Positions 47,080 through 57,335 of a DNA stretch of 64,000 nucleotides are shown here, piece after piece. Position numbers and translations under genes: made by a program. Location of the stretch: positions 3,782,001 to 3,846,000 of the forward strand of contig JAQOTA010000052.1 in the NCBI GenBank assembly GCA_029532415.1, read 5' to 3'. The notes under the pieces are model-generated. The model did no database searches, had not been told where the DNA came from, and saw nothing but the letters and a program-made list of their open reading frames with translations. Each line of letters opens with the position of its first letter. The first letter of the stretch is position 1. This DNA is from Marasmius tenuissimus (lineage: Eukaryota; Basidiomycota; Agaricomycetes; Agaricales; Marasmiaceae).

Positions 47080-48775
47080 CTATCTCGATTCATTCGGTGG
47101 TGTTCTAGGAACCTCAACTATCACACCTTCCTCAATATCCCCTACAATCATCGACAAGGACGGATAGAGGTGCGAACTAAGTGCGACTCCCCCGTTGTCG
47201 GCGTTGTCCTGAGGTCCTGATGATAGAGTAGGGAGTTTCGGCATCCGGGTCCCTTTGTACCTGAGCTGTTGCATGTCGAGGAGGAACCGAGCAGTGAGTA
47301 TACCAGAAATTCTAAAATAAGAGATAGGTGGTATTAACGAACAGTGAAGAGATCATGGCTGCACGCACGGGAGAGTAAAGGCGTTTAACAAGCGCTGAAA
47401 GAAGGTCCCGGGCTGTTGCAAATGGCAATCAAACGTCTGTGGCACTGCGTAGATGGAAGCTTTGCTGACCGGAGCGCGCTGTTATACGACATTGCGTGAG
47501 TGACATATCATAGTGGTCAGTGAGATAGATACTAACGAAGTTGAGAACGACAGCACCACCCGTGAATCCGAGAACAATACTTCGAACAAGGGATCAATAT
47601 GTTGCTCCCAGCCCTCGACACTTGTCTTACCAGAGGTAAACCAGTCCTAAAATCGAATCCCGAAAGATTCAGTTCGGTCTTTTGCGATGACGAACGGCCA
47701 CAACTACTTGCCTTGCTGAAACAGCAGGTACATCATATCTTGTTTCTGCTCCCTCCACGGCCCGTTCCCTCGGAAGGTGTGTATGCCCTGTCCGATAGTG
47801 AGGACAGCCGAGGAGAGCTCGAAGAGGACCATCAATATGGACAGAAGAGTGTTGACTGCGGGGAAACATATGGGAGGTTTATACTGAGCTAGTTGGCGGG
47901 GAGTCGAGACGAGTTACCTCTGCTCGGGTTATAAGCACATCAAGCAAAAATCATGAAGCGATTCTCACATTGGCATACTATGTGGTCCCGTACATTTGAG
48001 GCCTACGACATGGACCTGAACAAATACCTCAACAGCCGAAGATGGGCTTCGCTTGAGAGTCAACATACAGCATTGATCGTGATGCAGGACAGTCCGAGAA
48101 GTGAAAGGTAACTGGATACCAATCGATTCGGACCAAACATGGCGGTGATTCGAGCTCTGAATGTAACTGACATGGGCATGTTCATAACAGTCAAGATCGT
48201 GAATGCAAGACGGATACTTACCAATGACGGCAGCACGCCCGAAAAGACTCAAGACTCCAACGATTTTGTACCAAATATCACAGCTAGACATTCGCAAGAA
48301 AGAAAACGATGAGAGCAGATTCCACCGAGGAGTATCGTATGGCAACGCCTTACTAAACGCAGAAAAATATGAAGATTACTATCACCGTCCATTCTAGGCA
48401 AATCGAGCACGGATGACGAACCTGATTCCCTAATTTGTTCGAAATGGCCAGAACATACAACACATTCGCCACCAGCGCGTATCGGCAACATGCGTACAGC
48501 ACCAAAAATGATCGTTTCCGGTCCTGGGATCTCCATACGTACCGAACCTCCGCAGGGAAAGTGAGGATATAGTCGTAGTATATGAGAGCTTCGAATTTGT
48601 GTGTGAGTATGAAGGATGTCTCAAGTTTAGGAAGAATGTTACGACGCACCTAAACTGGCCCATTGAATAGAGAACTGGAGAAAACTGCGCATACGAACAG
48701 GTCAGGGACCGTGAGATTGGGACATCAAGGGTATACATACCGACTAGTAGCTACTAATTCCGCTTTTGTAGGCAT
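47080..48775 (-). CDS. DUF6533 seven-helix membrane protein
   Basis: Ten exons: 48775-48741, 48684-48650, 48588-48411, 48283-48222, 48166-48069, 48015-47979, 47855-47708, 47579-47537, 47478-47369 and 47311-47080. They give 325 aa with every phase consistent. The N-terminal DUF6533 motif is textbook: ALIYYDYILTFPAEVRYVW, then YALVANVLYVLAISNKL. Further family blocks are CDIWYKIVGVLSLFGRAAVI, LLSILMVLFELSSAVLTI and NAFTLPISGILTARFLL, before a polar tail (EEGVIVEVPRTPPNESR). These proteins are abundant in mushrooms; the role is unknown, and the layout suggests a membrane sensor. The donor at 48410 (GTGCTC) is the weakest junction. No stop or frameshift. The fifth exon contains an alternative GTATCC that could be a short intron. 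Confidence 0.88.
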
Positions 48776-49936
48776 TCCGGGATCTCGGTACTGAGACCGA
48801 CGAAGGAGGTCGGGGGGAAAAGACGACAAAAAGGGCACTGGGGAACCTCCCCATCTAAACCTTCAGGTTTTTTGACTCATCTTCGAGGACCCACACTCCT
48901 CGCATTTGGGATGTGCTACAGCGAAATCCTGTCAAAATATTCCCGTCGTCGTTCAAAAAGCGCATCATCTCGTGGTCCAAAAAACAGCAACAATGGGTCC
49001 ACGCCACCGACAGCCGTCTGGTCGCACAATGATTGGACGGCTTCGGTACCATTAGCTCTTAGTGGCAAGGGTAGGCTGTAGAAACCTTATCTTTGATCAT
49101 ATGGCGGGTACAACTTCCTACAAACGTGCGCTTGTGCCGTAGCTCCCGACATATGGTAGGGCAGAACGATGGCTATGCCTGACGGGTAGCAGGAAATGGA
49201 GGGACGTAAGCCGATTGTTATCAGGGAAAAAACAGAAGGCAAACGGCTGACCTCACATTAAGATTCTCCCGTCAGCTACACGTCCGCCAGCGCATTTAGT
49301 GACCCATCTTGCAACGACTCACCAAGAAGTACGGCTCTCGAGAGGTGAAGCTAGAATTTAAGAATCGAGACGTGATCATGAATTGAGTCGGGAGCTGACT
49401 CGTGAGAATACTGGTCAAAAGACGAGATTCGTTGTAAATGGGCTCGTTGCTCCCATTGAAGAACCGTCGAGGCCTTTGAACAAGGGCAAAAGGAGAAGAC
49501 ACGATTGCCTCCGTGTTGTTAAAGAGGAGCGATGGATATTTACCTTCACTGTCCGATTCACCAGCACGTTTTCCAAGGGCAGGTATATCGGGCCGACCTG
49601 TCACTCGGCCCGATTTACTCACGTCAAAATTGAATTCTTCGCAACTTGTGGGCCTGTTCAGAATCGTAACAGCGTATTCGTACCTCAGCTTTTGACCTCG
49701 TTCGAATGGAATGCGTAGACGGATGAAGGGTTCCGTACTGAAGCTGAGAAATTATATCATAAAGTATTGGTTACGAGCTAACATTGAGTGATATGAATTG
49801 TCCTAAAGTTCGTTTATGGGGTTCATGTCTGCGAGAGAAGGACAGATAGACTTTCGGGGTATGTGATTTTGTCCGTGCTCGGCTATGGTCCTTCTCGTAT
49901 TAATATCTGCCCGAGAGCCCATCCTCATCGGCGAAC
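48776..49936. other. Intergenic; possible decayed or unknown exon block
   Basis: The minus strand is open from about 49740 to 49296, with a TTTCTCAG acceptor just upstream and a strong internal donor (GTGAGTAA) near 49622. The frame contains LRYEYAVTILNRPTSCEEF and several N-x-S/T sites, suggesting a secreted domain, but no family was recognised and no start or end could be fixed. The plus strand is also open over 49383-49718. No gene is called. Confidence 0.3.
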
Positions 49937-50496
49937 TCAAACAATGTTCACATTAATCGTGTTCTGGTTCGTGAAAGGGCTGAGTGAGGCCTGATCGCAG
50001 ACAAACCAAATCCATTAGCCCAAATCCCCATCCTTGAGAAAGAAAATACAATTACTCACCCCAATCAAACTGAACTGCGTCAACGAAATCTGCGCAAACC
50101 CTTTCTCCGCATCCTCCGGAATCTTCACCGTGAAGTTTTGGTGCGGTGGCAAGAACCATGCTCCACCAAATTGAGGGTCGTACGGGCCATTATAGAGGAT
50201 AGAGGTTCCGACAGTCGATTGGGAGCATTTAGTATGGGCGTCGTCTGGGCAGCTGGCGAAACCGAGGACGATACCGACTTCTTCGGCGCTGGATTGGAAG
50301 TTCTGGAAGAGGGATTGTTTAGTTGACGTGTATACTTAGGTTGGAAGGAACTTACAGGACGAGCGACCATGACTAGCAAATCACTTCCGGCTTGAACCTC
50401 GGTTCCGTTTGTAGGGAAACCAATCATGGCTCGCTGGGCAATGGACGTGGACGCAGCAGCGAGGACAGTGAGCAGAGCAGAACTGGAGAATCTCAT
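49937..50496 (-). CDS. Small secreted protein
   Basis: Three exons, 50496-50356, 50302-50060 and 49990-49937, give 145 aa. Residues 1-20 are a clear signal peptide (MRFSSSALLTVLAAASTSIA). The mature protein has a beta-rich look with IGFPTNGTEVQAGSDLLVMV, EEVGIVLGFASC, a second Cys in HTKC, a WFLPPHQNFTVKIP stretch and a C-terminus TNQNTINVNIV. Two N-glycosylation sites (NGT, NFT) and two cysteines are visible. Both introns are GT-AG and phase 0. It belongs to a kind of uncharacterised secreted protein common in agaricomycetes. It could be an effector or a wall protein, but no function is assignable. Confidence 0.8.
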
Positions 50497-50580
50497 AGTG
50501 CGTAGAGGCGAGGGGAGAGGTGATATTACTAGTCGTCAAAGGAAGGAGAAATTGAGGACTGAAAAAAAGAATCCCGAGAG

Positions 50581-50589
50581 CTTTTTATA
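50581..50589 (-). promoter_or_regulatory. TATA box of the small secreted protein gene
   Basis: TATAAAAAG on the minus strand, about 85-90 bp upstream of the ATG at 50496, followed by a T-rich and pyrimidine leader. Confidence 0.6.
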
Positions 50590-50599
50590 ACGCATTGGC

Positions 50600-52249
50600 A
50601 ACGGCAGTCAATCCCCGCAGACCGAAGTGCGGTTGCCTCGCAATGGAAATCAATGATATAATGCTTTCAAATTGGACAAGAAGTAGAAGCCGCGCCCGGA
50701 ATCCGGAACTTGGTTTGGACGGAACTCTCATGGCCTGCTCCTCCTGCTCCACTAGATGAAATCATCTGAGCGAAGAATTCAGGAACCAGAAGAACCAAGA
50801 CCCTTGACCGTTTGCAGGTGACGGGCTGGAGGGCTAGGGAGGGCTGCGCGAGAATCTGTCAGACTTTCTCAGACTTACGACAGGCTCCAGAGCATGCCAT
50901 AGATTCCGGCATACTACATCATCCGACTCGCTTGAACAATTCAACCGGTAGATTTTCAGCCAGATTTGCAATTCGCCCTGTTGAGAGTCGAGACGGGTTG
51001 AAGCTGGTTGGAGCTTGCAGCGTTGATCGCGATGATAACTGTCAGGTAATTAGTTCAGGACCAATTAGACAGGTTTTGTCCGAATCCTCCATACACACAG
51101 GAATAGCTTTTTACATTGGATTGCTTGTGAATGGATGCGCTAGCAAAAAATGGCTTGAAGATGTGACCAAAAATTCTCTGGGCGACCTGTGCTGACTGGC
51201 TGAAAACCGTGTTGAGGTAAAATCACCGTATATTGAACGGAAGGCTAGTATTCGATTGTGGCCAAAGCTTAGAGTACTTATATGAGAAACTAAGCTCCAA
51301 GACCGAGCCACGACGGTTATTTGAGGAGCTTGAAGTCGTTCAAGAGCGACCGCAAAGCTTTCAAAGAGCGATATGTAGCTGAGCGCCAGCGGTGGGCAGC
51401 AAGTGGGTAGATAGAGATTTTTGCTTGTGCTGAGGTTCTTGGCAGCGTCTGTGAGCAGCCAAAAGCTCGAGTAGTTCCGATGTAGAGTGTTCATGCGTTT
51501 CATAGCCGTAGGAATCCATGGACATTGAAGGCAGAGGATAGAGCAGGTTTCTCGACATGTGGAAGACTGTTGAAGTATCGACTAGCCATAATTTACGTAT
51601 GACACAAGTGTGAGAGAACCCTTTTTCTTTGTGTTACTGCGTAGTCCTGATTGTGAGCGAGAAAACAGGCGAGGTTGTCGTCGTGCTACGATGTGGAACC
51701 TGAAAAAAGAACGATTGCCAAGCAACCACGCATGCGCTAACTCTAAGAGAGACTCAGAGCTCGGACGATGTTGCCGAAGATCCCGTGATTCAGAATGACC
51801 GGCCGAAGACCAAGCGGCCCCGGGCTGTCAACGCGATATCATACTTATGGCCTTCAATCTCAGACAGGGACCATCATGATCAGGCCGGCTGCCATGGACC
51901 GTGAATGTGTTCTACTGTTACCGGTTCTTCTTCGCCAACTATAAATTGATCAAGAACTACTCGGTATGAACATTCTTTCATCCTCTCGGTTTATTACCGT
52001 TCATATATCATAACTTATACCTTAGGGGATACATACTGACTCCAGAACACGTTTCAGCCTCTTTGGAGAAGCCAAAAGTTACCGAATAGTTATAGTACGG
52101 TAAGTGGAAGTCGAGAAGAAGCGTACCATCTGATCTCAAGCTCAAGTCTCATGACTTTATTCCTCGGGTACTCCCACTCGTAAACACCGGCCAATCGCAC
52201 GATTACAAAACCAGGACGAAATTTCTGTGTATTCACACTTCAGACGACG
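50600..52249. other. Intergenic, no supported gene
   Basis: Open frames 50812-51195 (plus) and 51111-51503 (minus) overlap and show no domain. A CTATAAATTG word at about 51940 lies some 310 bp before the EthD gene and may be its promoter with a long leader. Confidence 0.4.
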
Positions 52250-53397
52250 ATGAACACCCTGCGGACCGACCGAGTACGGACAGTCATCTTTCTGAAGAAA
52301 CGGGAGGATATCACGATAGACGAGTTTAGTCAGTATTGGTTGGACAACCACTCGAAGGTACTACTCGATTTTGCTCGAGGGAAGAAGGGGATTATCAAGT
52401 ATGAACAGGTCTGTGATGATATACTGATTAACGATCGATGCTAACTCGGTTATAGCTACACGTAAATCAAGCGGAAAAAAGCCGATTGAAGAAGATGGGA
52501 GTCCCCGTGCTTGACTACGATGGCGTGGTCTTATTCGACTTCGAATCGTTCGACGCCATGAATACTGTGCGCCGCTTCGCCATCATCCCACCTCTTAACA
52601 CTACTAACGACTAGAAAATTTGAATAGGCTTTCAACACCGATGATTACACTCGAAAGGTTGTCCCAGATGAACTCAAATTCATCGACCGAGAGAAATGTA
52701 TCGTCTGCCGGCTCAATATTGCCTCCATAGTAGACACCGACGAAGACCTGAACATCGCCGCTCAGATGGGTTCTGCCTCATCGGCCTACTTACGACCTCC
52801 TACTAAACTCAGAAAGGATCGTTCGAGGGTCATCTTTACCTTCAACGCGAAGCCAGGAGTAGATCTGTCGAAAGCTTGGTTACAAGGCCACGCTGAGGTT
52901 GTCAAGTCGACGCCGCTGGGAGAAAGTATGATAAAGTATGAGCAGGTGAGAAGCGATAATATCCCGTTTTTTGCTTGTCGTTGACATCCACCCTATGCTA
53001 GCTTCATCCTGCCAAACGGATAACGAGATTGGTTAGAGCGGACTCCTCTGATCATTCGGCTATCGAGATTCCTAGTTGGGACGGATTGGCCCTGATCGAC
53101 GTACCGAGATTCGACGTATGCATTTCAATGTCTACTATACCGAGTGTATGGAACTTATTCCCATAATCAATAGGCTTTCCAAGACTCAAAGGCGGAACAA
53201 ATGCTCGCCAAAGACAATTCAAGGTGGCAAGTTCCTGGGTCAATGCATATGCTCCCCGTAGACGTAGCTACTATCATTGACACGGACGTCGGTATGTCGC
53301 AGATGCATCCACCTACTCCCTATTCTGATGTTCTGAACCGGAAACCTGGTTGACAGTCCCCGCATCATTAGCAAAGGATATACTCAGTAAATTATAA
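52250..53397 (+). CDS. Protein with two EthD-like domains in tandem
   Basis: Six exons: 52250-52408, 52456-52566, 52628-52945, 53002-53115, 53174-53291 and 53357-53397. They give 286 aa, all junctions in phase. The first half is a dimeric alpha/beta-barrel EthD-type domain: DRVRTVIFLKKREDITIDEF, YWLDNHSKVLL, KKGIIKYEQ, LHVNQ, then GVPVLDYDGVVLFDFES and VVPDELKFIDREK. The second half repeats the order: DRSRVIFTFNAKPGVDLSKAW, GHAEVVKSTPLGESMIKYEQ, LHP, then WDGLALIDVPRFD. The intron after KYEQ is at the same place in both halves (52408 and 52945), so the second arose by internal duplication. EthD-like proteins sit beside catabolic or biosynthetic oxidases in some clusters, but no partner enzyme is adjacent here. 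Confidence 0.87.
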
Positions 53398-54079
53398 GGC
53401 AGAAGGCTCAAGTTGTACCCTATACAATTGAGGGACGAGGAAAATCTCTAAAATCAAAGTGTTACACCGCGTCAACTTGTGGTTTTTCGTTGCTAGGGTG
53501 GCATCCTTCGGTCGACCTCGACGAGGCGATAGAGCGCTTGTCCCCGAACATTGATTTTAGATCGCAGCGCCTCCCCCGCTCGAGGTTCACTCCATCCAGG
53601 CGGTTCTTTGTTACCGCCAACAGTAGCGTCGAGCGACTGAGTTGTGTCCAAGGCAGCAATCTTGCCGCAGTCACTATTTTCTCCTATCTTTGGGCAGGGA
53701 ATGAATATCGAAGCTCGAGAAGGGCGAGCTCCAGGTAGACGCACTGGTGACCGCATGCAAAAGTGACGGTGGTTATGTCTACGTACTGTTTGAGAGGCGG
53801 TATACATGGTGATTTGGTCAATGTGAGCTTGAGTTCATCATCTGTCAAGCGAGCTCAATGAGGTCAAAGCACATTTTTGACTTCACATACCAACATGCAT
53901 ACTAGGCTTAATACTGAGGCAAACAGCGACAAATCGATAGCCGCTTTGCATCTGGCGACATTAGCACCCCATTGTAATCTCAAATTCTTTGTTGCAATTC
54001 CCCGCATCGGCCGATTCAAATGTACAGTCTCATTATATGTACAAAGTAATCGGATGCCACAAGCCACATTCAGTCTTCA
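53398..54079. other. Intergenic, nothing supported
   Basis: Overlapping short open frames on both strands (53490-53738 plus, 53493-53807 minus) without domains. Confidence 0.45.
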
Positions 54080-54086
54080 TATAAAG
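54080..54086 (+). promoter_or_regulatory. TATA box of the MLKL-NTD/HeLo-like gene
   Basis: TATAAAG about 105 bp before the ATG at 54186, followed by a pyrimidine-rich leader (CTTTCCTCCTC-like). Confidence 0.5.
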
Positions 54087-54185
54087 CTGGAGTTAATTAT
54101 CCTTTGTTTCTTTACTTGTTCTTTCCTCCTCATCGATACTACCCACTAGCTACTTACCACTTTATTTCTCTTACCTCTCGGACCC

Positions 54186-55372
54186 ATGACTCGACCTACC
54201 ACTCTCTCACAAGCCCAGAACGAATCGAGATGGGCGGCTACTTTGGACATCACTCAAACCGTCTTTACCACCGTTAAGGATATATCGGAGGTTATTCTAG
54301 CCGTCCCTTTTCTGAAAGAAGCTGCCGGGTTGGCTTGTGGTCTCATCACGATTATCGAGGTAAGTGGCATTCCCCGTCCGTCGTTCGCCACAAACTCAAC
54401 AAATATGGTTTGCAGGGCGTGAAACAGAACAAAGACGGCTTCAAAGGGCTTGCTGTTCGGACTTTCGAAGTCGTTTATGTTGTGCACAACTCGGTTGAGG
54501 AGCACAAAGACTGGTCTGAATCTATGGAGAGAAACCTCAAACATCTCATGGAGTACGTGCCGATCTTCCTCATTTTCATGGAGAGCCACTGATCACAAAC
54601 TTACTAGAACGGTGGAGGCTATCAAGACGTTCGCAAATTACAGGATGAAGAAGGGTTTCCTCTCGTAAATCTACCATCTCCACGGCGATAGAGACGAGAT
54701 CGTGAGATTCGAAAAGCGCCTGGACCAAGTCCTTGGTCTCTTCAACGTATGTTAGATCCGCTCACTCTGAGCATTATTGGCTCCTTGCTAACGTTCCTCG
54801 GAAATTTCTAGGTGGTAACGAGCATCGAAACCTATACAAATCTAAGGAAAATCCAACGCGACTGGCATGAAGAATTGGTTCGCTCCCGAGCCACCGACCT
54901 GAAGCCAAACATCGAAGACACACCAGACCGATCACCTTCTCGCTCCGAGTCCGACGAGTCGTCTATTCCAGAAACCCCTTCAACCAGTCCATTCTATCGG
55001 TCTGACTCCTCGTTCAGGAGGCAGAATCAAAACAGTTCATCCCCTCCTCCGCCGAAATTCAGCATGTTCGATGGCGCCAGCGGAGTCCAAATAGGCGGAT
55101 CGATCTCGGTCAACAACGTAACTGGGAATCAAGTCAACTATCCGAACTCAAACAATTTGATCTCCAACTCGATGAACTCGTTCAACGCGACTCAGAACAA
55201 CGTGGTGAACTCTGGGAATTCCCAGAGTCAGATTTCTTCGCCAGGTTGGCAAGCTGGTACTAGTGGATGGCCACCTTCGCCAGCACATCTGCATCAGCCA
55301 CCATTGGGAAGGCAAGTCTCGCCAGCGTACCAGCCACACAGCTGGCAATCGAATCTTTACTACCCTTCATGA
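54186..55372 (+). pseudogene. MLKL-NTD/HeLo-like protein with Gly/Asn-rich tail, one in-frame stop
   Basis: Four exons (54186-54359, 54416-54552, 54608-54746, 54812-55372) would encode 336 aa with perfect phases. Codon 124 (54666-54668) is TAA where AAA or another Lys codon would fit (GFLS-stop-IYHLHGDRDE). Residues 1-175 look like the helical MLKL N-terminal/HeLo-like bundle of mushroom proteins: VFTTVKDISEVILAVPFLKE, VYVVHNSVEEHKDW, EAIKTFANYRMKKGF, VRFEKRLDQVLGLFN. Residues about 190-235 are a Ser/Pro-rich linker. The tail carries MFDGASGVQIGGSISVNNV and then Asn-rich repeats. A 27-bp intron (GTAAAT...GATAG) would remove the stop but is implausibly short. Called a pseudogene with reservation: it may be a null allele, a sequencing error or a readthrough case. 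Confidence 0.65.
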
Positions 55373-55650
55373 ACGATATGAAGCCCCATCGCGTGGATGA
55401 CCGTCCAGACTCTAGGTCCTCAAATACGTATATTAGTAAAGTTAGATCAAGGAAATTTGGCGCCAATCGTCAATTTGGGTGATGGGAAACCTCGGCTACC
55501 AAATTCGGATTTTTCATTTTAGGATTTTAGAATTGCGAAAAAAAAACGCACATGACAAACATTTCCGAAAATGCTGTAAAGGTTGAAATTCACATACACG
55601 GAAAAGCTGCACTATTCACGCTTACCTTCCGCTCTTGCTCTTCTGCATCC
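55373..55650. other. Short intergenic spacer
   Basis: Contains an A-run near 55540 and no coding signal. Confidence 0.45.
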
Positions 55651-56080
55651 ATGACTGACTCGGTTCCGCTGCCTACGACCGCTGGGTCACTGCTACTGGG
55701 GGCGCTGCTCTCTGCTTTGTATGTTTACAATCTACTTTCGCGATTGCCACTGTGAGCTCACTAGTTGCATGCAGCCTCTCCGGGACAGTCTGCGTCCAGA
55801 TGTATCTATATCGTAAGTTGTACCCGCACGAATCTTGGAGGTTAAGGAGCCTGGTAGGATATCGCCTAAATTTCTTTCAGCAGAAATTGTGGGGGCTAAC
55901 CATCCCGAGAACGGCTTGGCACGTCTAGGTTCTTGGAGTATGGTACATGGTTCTCGTTTGCTCTATCGAGTCCTACGTGCCTTCTTACCGACAATCTTTG
56001 CAACGGTATGGCTCTCGACTCGATCCACTCAGCCCTCATATGGAGCGCATTGTGGGAGTAAGTATCGGTCGGAATTCGAG
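55651..56080 (+). pseudogene. 5' fragment of a DUF6534-type membrane-protein gene
   Basis: Begins MTDSVPLPTTAGSLLLGALL. An intron (donor GTATGT, acceptor GCATGCAG) joins to FLSGTVCVQMYLYRKLYPHE, and a further segment near 56020-56073 reads ALDSIHSALIWSALWE. These are the first three blocks of the usual DUF6534 protein. After 56080 no further block is found before the next gene. About two thirds of the protein is missing, so this is a truncated remnant unrelated in detail to the three copies at 5.9-29.8 kb. Confidence 0.6.
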
Positions 56081-57251
56081 GGGGGAGACCCAGAAGGAAT
56101 GGATGTGGTTGAGTGGGTGAAAGGAAAGGTGGGTGAGTTGTGAGTCATAAGGCATGGAGTGAGGGTGAGGGTTTGACGAGTGCTTTTTTATTCGCTTTCT
56201 TGTCAATGATCAACATCCGAGCTCACGGTCAATCTCAATCTCAGTTTCGGCGGGATACATGCTTAGAAGTCAAATATGGATTCCCAAAACCAATAATTGG
56301 TTGACATAAACTTAAGAGACCACGTTTGGAAACGTCGTGGCTTTATAGCCCATTGACATCACTTTATAATATCGACTGTCGAAGGGCTTCGGACGCCAGA
56401 TGTGGGTAGGCTGTTACCTCGTGTGAGTGAATAGTTTACGATACAAAAGTGCACACGCAATCGTAACCGTAATATTCGGATCGTGCTACTCATCAAGGAG
56501 TCTTACTAGGTTTTAGCTCCCGACTTATGGTGGCACCGGCGGAAACGCTCGATGAATGGTAGAGTCACTTCCCGTCTGGTTATTGTACTGGTCCCGGATT
56601 TATTCAAGGCCGCTGCGATCTCTTCTAGTTTATTCTATGCCACCACGCGTGTATAGTTTGAATGTCGATCTCGCGTCCATCTTCGCCGCCAAATCCATTC
56701 GCGGTGTAGCTGTACCAAAAACAGGAAAGATGCGCCATCTACTTGGGTGGAGTTAGAATTGTTTTGGAAAAGGGGGCGGGCTACTAAACACCACCAAAGC
56801 GCGCCACAACACGGACGTTGTTGGCCGTTCTGACCTCTGAAGCGTCCTCTGATGTATTAGGGAATGACATTGCCACTGAGTGGACGCTGAATATCGAACC
56901 GTCGGTTGGCGGAAATAATCAGCCAGAGATACACTAGTCCAGAATCGTCTGCTGAGCATCGACGAGGCTTCGTGGCGTGTTGAATTCTGCCTAGAGAGGA
57001 CTAACCAGTAGCAACAGGCAGGAAGGGACATTCAACATTTGACACTAACGCAAGGCGGTGGCCACGAGTCAGGCTACCGTCAAGCCACAATCTACACACA
57101 AGCGATGATCTGCTAAAACAGGCTCCCGGCCTGTATATAACGAAATTCCTGATAGCAGAATGGAATCCCGCCGGTACCCCTATCACCATTATCAGCGCAA
57201 ATGCCCGATGTGTATCTAATGATGGACAGAAAGGGGATTGAAAGAAGTGGC
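56081..57251. other. Intergenic, nothing supported
   Basis: Short open frames (for example minus 56753-57031 and plus 56556-56756) without recognisable domains. Confidence 0.4.
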
Positions 57252-57257
57252 ATATAT
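57252..57257 (+). promoter_or_regulatory. TATA-like box of the seven-helix protein gene
   Basis: TATATA about 80 bp before the ATG at 57336. Confidence 0.4.
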
Positions 57258-57335
57258 ACGTTGAACTATAGACACAGTTCCCCGTCTTTCTCTGCTACCG
57301 ACCTCACATCTCTACTCCCGCTCTCTACGTTCAAG

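Noticed and set aside
47707..47712. GC donor (GCAAGT) at the end of exon 7 of the DUF6533 gene.
   Set aside because: A normal GT donor four bases further (GTAGTTG) gives the correct phase into the next exon.
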